14,028 bases of DNA from Mycoplasmatota bacterium (GTDB taxonomy: Bacteria > Bacillota_I > Bacilli_A > Izemoplasmatales > Izemoplasmataceae). The stretch covers positions 1 to 14,028 of the forward strand of contig JAFLJX010000004.1 in assembly GCA_022712785.1 (NCBI GenBank), in the 5' to 3' direction. Both the position numbers and the translations under genes were made by a program. The notes below the pieces were generated by a model that was not told the DNA's origin, ran no database searches, and saw only the letters and a program-made list of their open reading frames with translations. How positions within the stretch are numbered: the first letter of the stretch is position 1; every line of letters begins with the position of its first letter. Of this stretch, positions 1-7,493 are shown piece by piece.

Positions 1-838
1 ACCCAATAATTTCATAATACCACACTAGAGTATTGTTACTTTCACTTGTATATTTATAAGACGTAGTCACATCACTTTCTACAGTAATTATTTCAGTAGT
101 TAAATTGTTTCTATTTTTCCAAAAGTCTATAATCTCGGTCATTTGTGGTGCACCACCAAATCCACCATTATGTTCTAATGACCCATCTATTGGTACTACA
201 GAATCTCCTGTCCCATGAATCTGTAGTATTGAAACTGATTGATCAGGATCGCAAGTCTCCCAAGTTCCTTTACTCATAGTACCTGAAATACTAGCTATTG
301 CTCTAAATGAATTGCTTTCCTCACAAGCTAATGTATAACTCATATATCCTCCGTTAGAGAACCCTGAAGCAAAAATATTAGTTTCACTTAACTCAAATTC
401 AGAATGAAGATATTCAGCTAAAGCTAAAATATATCCAGTATCATCAACTTCTGATATATCCAAATTAGCATTCCAATGAGTTGCCTCTTCTAGTTTTGTT
501 CCTAAAGGATATACAACAGCAAATTTATGTTCATCTGCAACTTCATCCATATTAGAGTAACTTCTCATAGTTTTTGCATCACTCATTAAACCATGTAATA
601 CAAATACTATTGGTGCATCTTTTTTTATACCTTCTGGTATATACAATAAGTACTTTCTTTCAAGTCCGTTATAATCTATTGAATGATAATTTCTACTATT
701 TTCATATTCCTCTTCATCAGCAATACATACATCTTCAACATTAGTAAAACCTTCGTCGCAGATTATAGACCCATCTTTACAACCGACTAACGTAATACTC
801 AATATAGATAACAAAACTATTCCTAATAACTTTTTCAT
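1..838 (-). CDS. Secreted lipoprotein esterase, alpha/beta-hydrolase (PHB depolymerase / feruloyl esterase type), C-terminus outside window
   Basis: The reading frame starts at ATG 838 behind a GGGAGGA ribosome site (about 845-851) and is still open at base 1, giving 279 residues without a stop. Residues 1-20 are a lipoprotein signal peptide ending in the lipobox LVGC, so Cys20 should be lipidated and the enzyme anchored outside the membrane. A short Cys-bounded segment (Cys27-Cys38) follows. The hydrolase core shows LHG at 81-83 (oxyanion region), the nucleophile elbow GFSNGG with Ser161, and HGTGDSVVP around residue 210 with the probable catalytic Asp. The catalytic His would lie beyond the window. 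This pattern matches the LpqC/PHB-depolymerase-like esterase family; the substrate (polyester, feruloyl or acetyl ester on polysaccharide) cannot be told. The fold is well supported, the exact activity is not. Confidence 0.8.
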   Translation of the reverse strand, partial: MKKLLGIVLLSILSITLVGCKDGSIICDEGFTNVEDVCIADEEEYENSRNYHSIDYNGLERKYLLYIPEGIKKDAPIVFVLHGLMSDAKTMRSYSNMDEVADEHKFAVVYPLGTKLEEATHWNANLDISEVDDTGYILALAEYLHSEFELSETNIFASGFSNGGYMSYTLACEESNSFRAIASISGTMSKGTWETCDPDQSVSILQIHGTGDSVVPIDGSLEHNGGFGGAPQMTEIIDFWKNRNNLTTEIITVESDVTTSYKYTSESNNTLVWYYEIIG

Positions 839-965
839 ATTTATCCTCCCAAATATTCTATTTATAATATAATAATGAATTTTCATAAATCACTTGGAGT
901 AATAAGATTCCTCATGAATAAGAAAAATGTTTATACTTTCAAATAAATAAACTACTACTATCTTT

Positions 966-994
966 ATTATATAATATAGATATATGTAACTCAA
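966..994 (-). promoter_or_regulatory. Candidate sigma-A promoter for the lipoprotein esterase
   Basis: On the minus strand TTGAGT (994-989) is followed after 17 bp by a perfect TATAAT (971-966). The -35 matches the consensus in its first four bases. Transcription would start near 959 and leave a 5' leader of about 120 bases before the esterase ATG at 838. I see no convincing riboswitch fold in that leader. Confidence 0.5.
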
Positions 995-1100
995 TATATG
1001 TCATGGTTATAGCAAGATATATTAGTATTTTACTTTGTTATCATTATATTTAATGAACTATTATTACTAATTATTCTGTTTTTTAATATCTACAAATAAA

Positions 1101-1129
1101 TACAGCAACTCCTTTTCGGAGTTGCTGTA
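1101..1129 (-). terminator. Rho-independent terminator of amt
   Basis: A perfect 12-bp stem (1101-1112 pairing with 1118-1129, arms TACAGCAACTCC / GGAGTTGCTGTA) encloses a 5-base loop. It lies 40 bases past the amt stop codon. On the minus strand it is followed by TTTATTTGT. The plus strand side also has a T-rich tail, so it could work in both directions. Confidence 0.85.
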
Positions 1130-1168
1130 TTTTATTCTATTTATATAGAAACTTAATATTTCTTTAAA

Positions 1169-2380
1169 TTAATAAAGATAGGCATTCTCCTCATGAATAG
1201 TGCTGTCTACTCCTATAAGCTGGTCTTCCTCATCTACAATTACTGGTGTAAATCTATTAATTAACTTTAGAAGTCCAAATGAAATAAAGAATGCATACGC
1301 TGATGCAAAAATTACTGCGGCTATTTCTATAAAGAAGAATGAATATCCACCATGAATTAATCCAGCTACTCCATTAATTGCTGGATTAGCCAATATAGCA
1401 AGTAGAATTACTCCAGTAATTCCTCCAACACCATGGACTCCCCAAACGTCTAATGCATCATCCCATTTTAATCTGTTTTTAAGCCCTACAGCATAAAAAC
1501 ATATAATTCCAGCTGAAATCCCAATCAATGCAGCCGCTTGCATACTTACGTATCCAGCCGCAGGCGTTATGGTCGCAAGGCCTGCTACAGCACCAGTTAA
1601 AAATCCAACAAATTTTGGTTTCCCTGTATGCCTCCATTCAAGAATAAGCCATACTATTGCGGCAAACGAAGCTGCTATATCAGTATTTAAAAATGCTATA
1701 GCTGTAATTCCATCAACTCTTAATTGGCTACCTGCATTAAATCCATACCATCCAAACCACAATAATCCTGTTCCTAAAGCAATTAATGGAATACTGTGTG
1801 GAATATTACTTGCACCTTTTCTTTTACCAACAAAGAAAACTGAAGCTAATGCTGCCATTCCTGCAGTTGTATGAACCACAATTCCACCAGCAAAATCAAC
1901 AACACCCCAATCTGATAGTAATCCTCCACCCCATACCATATGTGTGAAAGGGAAATAAACTAAGAATAACCAGGCAATTAAAAAGATAATATATGCCTTA
2001 AATTTTACTCTATCTGCGAAAGCCCCAGTTATAAGGGCAGGTGTAATTACAGCAAACATCATTTGATATGCTATAAATACAATTAATGGAATATTATTAG
2101 TAGGTGATAAAGATTGATCTAATGTTACACCATTTAAAAACGCCATATCTAAATTACCTATAATTCCAAATACATCTCCACTAAAACATAAAGAATACCC
2201 TACAGTAAACCATACTATTGTAGTAATTCCCAATGAAACAAAACTTTGCATCATTATTGTAAGTACACTTTTTCTACTTACAAGTCCTCCATAAAAAAAT
2301 GCTAAACCAGGTGTCATCAACATAACTAAACTGGTTGCTATTAACATAAATCCTGTACTTCCTGTATCAAAACCCATCAT
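1169..2380 (-). CDS. amt: Ammonium transporter, Amt/MEP/Rh family
   Basis: This 403-residue integral membrane channel conducts ammonium/ammonia into the cell. It has about eleven hydrophobic helices and no separate signal peptide. Family landmarks are visible: MMFAVITPALITGAFADR near 107-124, Trp150 in HMVWGGG, Asp162, the first pore histidine His170 in VVHTTAG, WFGWYGFNAGS at 208-218, and the second pore histidine His316 in WGVHGVGG. The cytoplasmic tail (about residues 380-403) is short with the usual acidic pattern and ends AYLY. Two adjacent ATG codons begin the frame; the GGGGG ribosome site at 2384-2388 is three bases from the first and six from the second, so initiation at 2377 is equally likely. 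No glnK (PII) gene sits beside it, although the two are usually paired. It ends in its own terminator, so it appears monocistronic. Confidence 0.95.
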   Translation of the reverse strand: MMGFDTGSTGFMLIATSLVMLMTPGLAFFYGGLVSRKSVLTIMMQSFVSLGITTIVWFTVGYSLCFSGDVFGIIGNLDMAFLNGVTLDQSLSPTNNIPLIVFIAYQMMFAVITPALITGAFADRVKFKAYIIFLIAWLFLVYFPFTHMVWGGGLLSDWGVVDFAGGIVVHTTAGMAALASVFFVGKRKGASNIPHSIPLIALGTGLLWFGWYGFNAGSQLRVDGITAIAFLNTDIAASFAAIVWLILEWRHTGKPKFVGFLTGAVAGLATITPAAGYVSMQAAALIGISAGIICFYAVGLKNRLKWDDALDVWGVHGVGGITGVILLAILANPAINGVAGLIHGGYSFFFIEIAAVIFASAYAFFISFGLLKLINRFTPVIVDEEDQLIGVDSTIHEENAYLY

Positions 2381-2639
2381 ATACCCCCATTATTCTTTTT
2401 CTCTAATTAAAATTGTACTCCTCTAATTATAAAAATTCAATAACTATATAGATATATATGATAATACTAAATATTATTTACTTATATTTATTGAAATGAT
2501 ATTCTAGATAATCATCTGAGTATTCTCTAAAATTCAGTATTATAGATCTATGATATTATCCTAATAATATTTTAACATAATTAATCTGTAATTAAATTAA
2601 TAATCATGTATTTTTATAATCAAGACTTACAAAAAGTCG
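2381..2639. other. Divergent intergenic region between amt and the sugar operon
   Basis: This A/T-rich stretch separates the minus-strand amt from the plus-strand sugar operon. I could not find a confident minus-strand -35/-10 pair for amt: several TATAAT-like boxes occur (for example 2544-2539) but none has a good -35 at 16-18 bp. A 10-bp palindrome (ATAGATCTAT, 2542-2551) and a 5-bp stem (2624-2628 with 2634-2638) are present, of unknown meaning. Confidence 0.5.
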
Positions 2640-2668
2640 TTGACAAAATATCCATTAACATATATAAT
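2640..2668 (+). promoter_or_regulatory. Consensus sigma-A promoter of the ribose/allose operon
   Basis: TTGACA (2640-2645), a 17-bp spacer and TATAAT (2663-2668) match the housekeeping sigma consensus at every position. A/T-rich sequence precedes it. Transcription should start at about 2674-2677, inside the palindromic operator, 30 or so bases before the regulator's ATG. Confidence 0.9.
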
Positions 2669-2673
2669 ACGAA

Positions 2674-2691
2674 TATGGGAACGTTCCCATA
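2674..2691. promoter_or_regulatory. LacI-family operator, perfect 18-bp palindrome
   Basis: TATGGGAACGTTCCCATA is a perfect inverted repeat with a central CG step, the hallmark of LacI-family operators. It begins five bases after the -10 box and covers the expected transcription start, so bound repressor would block RNA polymerase. The first gene of the operon encodes a LacI-family protein, so self-repression relieved by sugar is the obvious inference. I did not see a second copy in the window. Confidence 0.85.
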
Positions 2692-2706
2692 AGGGAGGTT
2701 ATCTTA

Positions 2707-3696
2707 ATGAAAAATAAAGTAACTATCATAGATTTAGCCAATAAATCCTTAATAAGTAAGTCAACAATTTCAAGATACCTTCAAGGAAAAAATGTAAGCG
2801 CTAAGAAACAAGTCGAAATTGAAAAGGCTATTATAGAATTAGGATATATAAGAAACAATTTCGCCAGTTTTTTAAGAACTAATAAATCCAATATATTAGG
2901 TGTTTTGGTTCCAGATTTAGATAATCCCTTTTTTATAAAAATAATTAAAAGATTAGAAGAAATATCTCAAAATTTAGGGAAAACACTTATCATTAAAACA
3001 ACAAAAAGTAATGATAGTATCGAATTAGAAGCTATTGATTTCATACGAGGCTTTTTAGTTGATGCAATATTCTTATGTAGAAGTGAACTTACTGATGAAA
3101 CACTTCAATCCTTAAACATTGATACTCCATTAATATCTTTAGATAAAAAGTTTAAAACTATAAACTCAGTTGTTTCAAATAATAAAATGAGTGGATATAA
3201 ACTTACTAAACATCTTTTCCAAAATGTTTCAGAAAATGTTATGTTCTTCTCAAGAATTAAAGAAAGTGCTTCTGTTATTGAAAGAACTGATGGATATAAA
3301 AAGTATTGTACTGAAAACAGTAAATCAATCTTAGAGTATAAATATATTAAAGGTAAAGATATAGATTATGATAATCTCTTAAAATATATTAAAGAGAACA
3401 ATATAGAAGGAATAATATCTAGAAATGATAATGATGCAGTTAGGATACTAGCATTCCTTAATGAAATGACATACAAAGGTTTAATATATAGATTGAAAGT
3501 ATGTGGTTTTGATAACATTAGTCTTTCAAAAAGAATAATTCCCAAGCTAACAACAATAGATCAAAAAATTGAAGATATGTGTGATACAGCTTTTGATATC
3601 TTAATGAACTATGACGAATCAGAAGATCCAAAAGTATATATTCAACAAAGTGAATTAATAATAAGAGAATCTTCAATTAACACAGAGCCGAAATAA
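2707..3696 (+). CDS. rbsR: LacI-family transcriptional repressor of the ribose/allose operon (RbsR-like)
   Basis: This 329-residue regulator has the family's usual length and layout. Residues 4-27 form the helix-turn-helix (VTIIDLANKSLISKSTISRYLQG). Residues about 50-58 (NNFASFLRT) form the hinge helix that inserts at the central CG of the operator. A periplasmic-binding-protein-like sensor domain follows from NILGVLVPDLDNPFF to VCGFDNISLS and a C-terminal LTTIDQ strand. Start ATG 2707 has a strong AAGGGAGG site (2691-2698). It is the first gene of the operon it probably controls, 18 bases before ribokinase, as rbsR is in Bacillus. The effector is inferred to be ribose, allose or a phosphorylated product; the sequence does not decide among them. 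Confidence 0.9.
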   Translation: MKNKVTIIDLANKSLISKSTISRYLQGKNVSAKKQVEIEKAIIELGYIRNNFASFLRTNKSNILGVLVPDLDNPFFIKIIKRLEEISQNLGKTLIIKTTKSNDSIELEAIDFIRGFLVDAIFLCRSELTDETLQSLNIDTPLISLDKKFKTINSVVSNNKMSGYKLTKHLFQNVSENVMFFSRIKESASVIERTDGYKKYCTENSKSILEYKYIKGKDIDYDNLLKYIKENNIEGIISRNDNDAVRILAFLNEMTYKGLIYRLKVCGFDNISLSKRIIPKLTTIDQKIEDMCDTAFDILMNYDESEDPKVYIQQSELIIRESSINTEPK

Positions 3697-3714
3697 ACTA
3701 AGGAGTTATTTTAT

Positions 3715-4581
3715 ATGAAAATTGCTGTTATTGGAAGTATTAATGTCGATTTAATGTATAAAATCGATAAAAAAATAAAAAACGGAGAAACTATAATTGC
3801 TAAAGAATATCAGATATTAGATGGTGGTAAAGGTGCAAATCAAGCAGTAATATTAAGCGCTCTTACAAACAACGTCGTATTCTTAGGAGCAGTTGGAAAT
3901 GATTCATTCTCAGACAATTCAATTAAAAATATAAAGAATAAAAACTTAGATAGTAATGACATAGTTATAATAGAAGGAAACACTGGATTAGCAATTATTG
4001 AGGTCTATAACAATGATAATTCAATAGTAGTTTTTCCTGGTGTTAATATGTCTTTATCAACAAATGACGTTGATAAGTTTTTAGATAAGTACACTGACTT
4101 AGAAGTAATGGTTTTACAACTTGAAATAAGTATGGATATTGTAGAATACATTGTAGACCAATGTGTTTTAAAAAATATTAAAGTTATATTAAATCCAGCT
4201 CCCGCAGCTTCATTAAGTAAAGAAGTAATCGACAAAGTTGATTTCATCATTCCAAATGAAACTGAAACAATAGAAATATTTGGGAGTAATAACTTTGAAG
4301 ATTTAGTAAATTCATATAAAGGTAAATTAGTTATTACTTTAGGTGATAAAGGTGTACTGTTCTATAACGGAACTTCACCAGAAATAATGGATGCAAAAAA
4401 AATAACTGTTTCAGATACAACAGGAGCAGGTGATTCTTTTGTAGCGGGATTCTCAAAAAGCATCTCTGAGAACTCTACAATAAAAGAAGCTGTTGAAAAC
4501 GGAACATATGTAGCGTCAATTGTATGTAAGTGTTTCGGAGCACAAACAGCATACGAAGTATTGAAAAGAGGTAACCAATGA
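3715..4581 (+). CDS. rbsK: Ribokinase (PfkB family)
   Basis: The 288-residue protein phosphorylates D-ribose to ribose-5-phosphate with ATP in the cytoplasm. PfkB family signatures are clear: N-terminal GSINVDL (7-13), the sugar-binding GGKGANQAV (37-45), ILNPAPA, the PNETE segment, and the C-terminal TTGAGDSF motif with catalytic base Asp240. It is slightly shorter than the Escherichia coli enzyme. The AGGAG site at 3701-3705 lies ten bases before ATG 3715. It ends in TGA within an ATGA overlap with rbsD, which points to translational coupling. This is the only TGA stop in the window. Neighbouring rbsD and the rbs transporter genes support ribose as substrate over other PfkB sugars. Confidence 0.93.
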   Translation: MKIAVIGSINVDLMYKIDKKIKNGETIIAKEYQILDGGKGANQAVILSALTNNVVFLGAVGNDSFSDNSIKNIKNKNLDSNDIVIIEGNTGLAIIEVYNNDNSIVVFPGVNMSLSTNDVDKFLDKYTDLEVMVLQLEISMDIVEYIVDQCVLKNIKVILNPAPAASLSKEVIDKVDFIIPNETETIEIFGSNNFEDLVNSYKGKLVITLGDKGVLFYNGTSPEIMDAKKITVSDTTGAGDSFVAGFSKSISENSTIKEAVENGTYVASIVCKCFGAQTAYEVLKRGNQ

Positions 4582-4973
4582 AAAAACATGGAATAATCAA
4601 TAGTGAGATTTCAAAAGTACTATCATTCATGGGACACACAGACCAAATTTGTATTGGAGACGCTGGACTTCCTATTCCAAGCAATGTAAAAAGAATAGAT
4701 CTTTCAGTAAAACCAGGTCTTCCTTCATTTATATCTGTTTTAGAAGCAATAAGTGATGACATGTATATTGAAAAGGTATATTTAGCTGAAGAAATAAAAA
4801 CTATTAATCCGAAAATATATAATGGTATATTAAAATTAATCCCTCAAAATAAAATATATTTTATCACACATGAAAAATTAAAAAACAAATCAAATAATTG
4901 TAAAGCAGTTGTTAGAACTGGTGAAATAACACCATATGCTAACATTATCTTGCAGTCAAATGTATCGTTTTAG
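4578..4973 (+). CDS. rbsD: D-ribose pyranase
   Basis: RbsD interconverts the beta-pyranose and furanose forms of D-ribose, so that incoming ribose reaches the form ribokinase uses. The 131-residue length equals the Gram-positive family members. The N-terminal MKKHGIINSEISKVLSFMGH carries the catalytic His20, followed by Asp28 in IGDAGLPIP and, near the C-terminus, GEITPYANIILQ with the conserved Tyr and Asn of the active site. The start overlaps the rbsK stop (ATGA), and AGAGG at 4567-4571 inside rbsK provides the ribosome site. The family (RbsD/FucU mutarotases) can act on several aldoses, so a contribution to allose anomer exchange is possible but speculative. Confidence 0.94.
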   Translation: MKKHGIINSEISKVLSFMGHTDQICIGDAGLPIPSNVKRIDLSVKPGLPSFISVLEAISDDMYIEKVYLAEEIKTINPKIYNGILKLIPQNKIYFITHEKLKNKSNNCKAVVRTGEITPYANIILQSNVSF

Positions 4974-4976
4974 TAC

Positions 4977-4982
4977 AGGAGG
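4977..4982 (+). promoter_or_regulatory. Ribosome binding site that decides the rbsA start
   Basis: AGGAGG lies three bases before ATG 4986 and six bases before the adjacent ATG 4989. The second spacing is closer to optimal, so RbsA may begin one residue later than annotated. Confidence 0.6.
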
Positions 4983-4985
4983 ATA

Positions 4986-6470
4986 ATGATGAAATTAGAA
5001 TTAAAAAAAATATGTAAATCTTTTGGACCTGTTGAGGTACTCCATAATGTAGATTTTCATGTGAATGATAATGAAGTGCATGCACTTATTGGTGAAAACG
5101 GAGCTGGAAAATCAACATTAGTGAAAATATTGACAGGGATTGAAACATGTAATTCCGGGAAAATATTGATAGACGGAATAGAGCATAAATTTAATAATGT
5201 GTTAGATAGTGAAGCAATTGGGATCGCGATTGTAAATCAAGAACTTAACTTGTTCACAGATATGACTGTCTTAGAAAATTTATTCATTTGTAAAGAATCA
5301 AGTAAATTGGGAATTATAAATAAAAAAGCCCAAATTGAAATTGCTAATAGAACACTAAAAAGACTTGGAATTAAAGTTGATTTAAATCAACCAGTTAGTG
5401 ATTTATCTATCGGAATGCAACAAATGTTAGAGATATCTAAGTCATTAATACTTGATGCTAAGCTAATAGTATTAGATGAACCCACATCAGCTCTAACAAA
5501 TATAGAAATCGGAAATTTATTTAGAGTACTAAACTTATTGAAAAAAGATGGAAAATCTATTATTTATATTTCTCATAGATTAAATGAAATATTTGAATTA
5601 TGTGACACAATAACAATATTGAGAGACGGTAATTTTGTATTAAGAGATCGAGTAAAAAATATGTCTTTTGATGATGTTGTTAAAAACATGGTTGGATATG
5701 ACTTAGGTAATTTATACCCTCCTAAGCCAGATGTGAAAATTGGGAATGTCCTACTTGAAGCTAGAAACCTTAGTAAAGAAAATCAATTTAAAGATGTTAG
5801 TTTTAAAGTTCATGAAGGAGAAATTATTGGTTTTGCAGGTTTAATGGGGTTTGGAAGAACTGAAATTATGAATGTATTATTTGGTGTTGAAAATCGAGAT
5901 GCAGGAGAAATACTATTTAAAGACAAATTAGTTAAATTATCCAATGTTCAACATGCTAAAAAGTTAGGTATTGGTTATGTAACCGAAAATAGAAAAGAAG
6001 AAGGTTTGTTTTTAGACTCAAATATAAAACAAAATATTCTTTATAATAACTTAGACAAAGTATGCAAACAATTTATTATTAATAAAAATTTATTAGAAAA
6101 TTTAACAAATGAATTTACACAATTAGTGAATTTAAAATTTAGAGATTTAGATCAATTAATTTCTGAATTAAGTGGTGGGAATCAACAAAAAGTAGTATTA
6201 GCAAAATGGTTAGCTACTAACCCAACTGTATTGATATTAGATGAACCTACAAGAGGAATAGATGTAAACTCAAAGAAACAAATATATGAATTAATTTTCA
6301 AGTTAAAAGAGATGAATTTAGGAGTTATCTTAGTTTCATCAGAACTTGTAGAATTACTTGGTGTAGCTGATAAGATTTACGTAATGTGTGAAGGTCAAAT
6401 AAAAGCAGAAATAGAAAATAAAGATGTTTCTGATGAATTAATAATGAAATATATGATGGGAGGAAACTAA
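4986..6470 (+). CDS. rbsA: Ribose/allose ABC transporter, duplicated ATP-binding subunit
   Basis: The 494-residue protein holds two fused ATPase domains, as in RbsA, AlsA and MglA of the CUT2 sugar importers, and powers uptake at the cytoplasmic face of the RbsC permease. Domain 1 has Walker A GENGAGKST (36-44), a non-canonical signature LSIGMQQ (140-146), Walker B LIVLDEP with Glu165, and SHR with His197. Domain 2 has the family's degenerate Walker A GLMGFGRTE (285-293), a full LSGGNQQ signature (395-401), LILDEPTRG (416-424) and SSEL in place of the switch His. This asymmetry is normal for the family and implies one productive site. It lies 12 bases after rbsD and one base before rbsC. RbsA and AlsA cannot be separated by eye; the symbol follows the gene order. 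Confidence 0.93.
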   Translation: MMKLELKKICKSFGPVEVLHNVDFHVNDNEVHALIGENGAGKSTLVKILTGIETCNSGKILIDGIEHKFNNVLDSEAIGIAIVNQELNLFTDMTVLENLFICKESSKLGIINKKAQIEIANRTLKRLGIKVDLNQPVSDLSIGMQQMLEISKSLILDAKLIVLDEPTSALTNIEIGNLFRVLNLLKKDGKSIIYISHRLNEIFELCDTITILRDGNFVLRDRVKNMSFDDVVKNMVGYDLGNLYPPKPDVKIGNVLLEARNLSKENQFKDVSFKVHEGEIIGFAGLMGFGRTEIMNVLFGVENRDAGEILFKDKLVKLSNVQHAKKLGIGYVTENRKEEGLFLDSNIKQNILYNNLDKVCKQFIINKNLLENLTNEFTQLVNLKFRDLDQLISELSGGNQQKVVLAKWLATNPTVLILDEPTRGIDVNSKKQIYELIFKLKEMNLGVILVSSELVELLGVADKIYVMCEGQIKAEIENKDVSDELIMKYMMGGN

Positions 6471-6471
6471 A

Positions 6472-7440
6472 ATGAATAAAATGAAATTAGATATTAAGAA
6501 AGAAGACATACCATCTATAGTTCTTAATTACTTTAAAAGAAATATCCCGTTAATAGGATTAATTGTCATTGTAATTATGTTAATGATTTTATCACCATCT
6601 TTTCTAACTAAATATAATATTATTAGTGTTTTAAGACAAGGCTCAATAAATGGATTATTAGCCTTTGGGGTAACAATAGTAATTATCTCTGGAGGAATTG
6701 ATTTATCTGTTGGTTCTACACTAGCATTTACAGGAATGATATTTGCAAAAGCTATTGTTGATGGAATTCCAGCACCAATTGCCTTTGTAATAGCTTTAAT
6801 AGCAGGAGCAATTATAGGAGCAATAAATGGAGTGCTAATATCAAGAGGTAAATTACAGCCCTTCATTGCTACTCTTGGTTCAATGATGGTGTTTAGAGGA
6901 TTAACACTTTATATCTCTAACGGAGTCCCAGTATCAAGACTTGGTGATACAGGTTTTGCTGCTTGGATTGGACGAGGTTACTTTTTAGGAATTCCTATTC
7001 CAGCAATTATGTTAATAATTATAACCATTGCATTTGCTTTTTTCTTAAGTAAAACAGTATTTGGGAAAAGAATCTACGCCATTGGTGGAAATGCTAAAGG
7101 TGCAAAATTATCAGGAATCAATGTTAAACGTAATATTGTATACATATATATGATTTCTGGATTATTAGCAGCATTTGCGGCAGTAATTCTTGTATCAAGA
7201 CTAGATTCAGCGGTACCAACAGCTGGAATTAGTTATGAATTAAATGCAATCGCAGCCGCAGTAATAGGTGGAACAAGCTTAACCGGAGGTAAAGGTAAAG
7301 CTAGTGGAACACTTATTGGTATATTAATTATTGCAGTTATAATAAATGGTTTAAATTTATTAGGAACATCCGCATACTTACAACAAATTATTACAGGTTT
7401 AATTATCATATTTGCTGTTATAGCAGATCGTAAAAAATAA
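6472..7440 (+). CDS. rbsC: Ribose/allose ABC transporter permease
   Basis: This 322-residue membrane protein forms the sugar channel of the importer, presumably as a homodimer as in RbsC/AlsC. About residues 25-42 form the first helix, followed by GGIDLSVGS (74-82), a motif typical of BPD_transp_2 permeases. The cytoplasmic coupling loop FGKRIYAIGGNAKGAKLSGI covers 197-216, and the C-terminal family signature NAIAAAVIGGTSLTGGKG runs from 258 to 275 before the last helices. Its start is one base after the rbsA stop and its ribosome site (GGGAGGA) lies inside the rbsA 3' end, so translation is coupled. The next gene, for the binding protein, follows after 53 bases. Confidence 0.93.
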   Translation: MNKMKLDIKKEDIPSIVLNYFKRNIPLIGLIVIVIMLMILSPSFLTKYNIISVLRQGSINGLLAFGVTIVIISGGIDLSVGSTLAFTGMIFAKAIVDGIPAPIAFVIALIAGAIIGAINGVLISRGKLQPFIATLGSMMVFRGLTLYISNGVPVSRLGDTGFAAWIGRGYFLGIPIPAIMLIIITIAFAFFLSKTVFGKRIYAIGGNAKGAKLSGINVKRNIVYIYMISGLLAAFAAVILVSRLDSAVPTAGISYELNAIAAAVIGGTSLTGGKGKASGTLIGILIIAVIINGLNLLGTSAYLQQIITGLIIIFAVIADRKK

Positions 7441-7493
7441 GAGTATTTAAAAATAACCAAATTGGTGGCGACCTTATACGCAGGAGGATAAAT

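Larger units (their letters stand above)
839..1168. other. Intergenic region between esterase and amt
   Basis: About 330 A+T-rich bases separate the esterase start from the amt stop. They hold the esterase ribosome site, the candidate promoter at 966-994 and the amt terminator hairpin at 1101-1129. The remainder, including 1000-1100, shows only A/T-rich sequence with no open frame, repeat or RNA gene I can support. Confidence 0.6.

Noticed and set aside
839..959. Riboswitch in the esterase leader
   Set aside because: Only short A/T-rich stems are visible, with no recognised conserved core and no terminator or sequestered ribosome site.
4578..4581. TGA read as Trp (Mycoplasma code)
   Set aside because: TGA ends rbsK exactly at the rbsD start, every other gene is free of in-frame TGA, and Trp is encoded by TGG throughout.
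4475..4762. Minus-strand open frame of 95 codons across the rbsK-rbsD junction
   Set aside because: It is antisense to two well-supported genes, has no family resemblance and no ribosome site; it is a shadow of their codon pattern. Other antisense frames (1569-1874, 6528-6866, 12519-12764) were rejected for the same reason.
5841..5870. Loss of Walker A in the second ATPase domain of RbsA as a defect
   Set aside because: GLMGFGRTE in place of GxxGxGKS/T is the normal state of this domain in RbsA/AlsA proteins.
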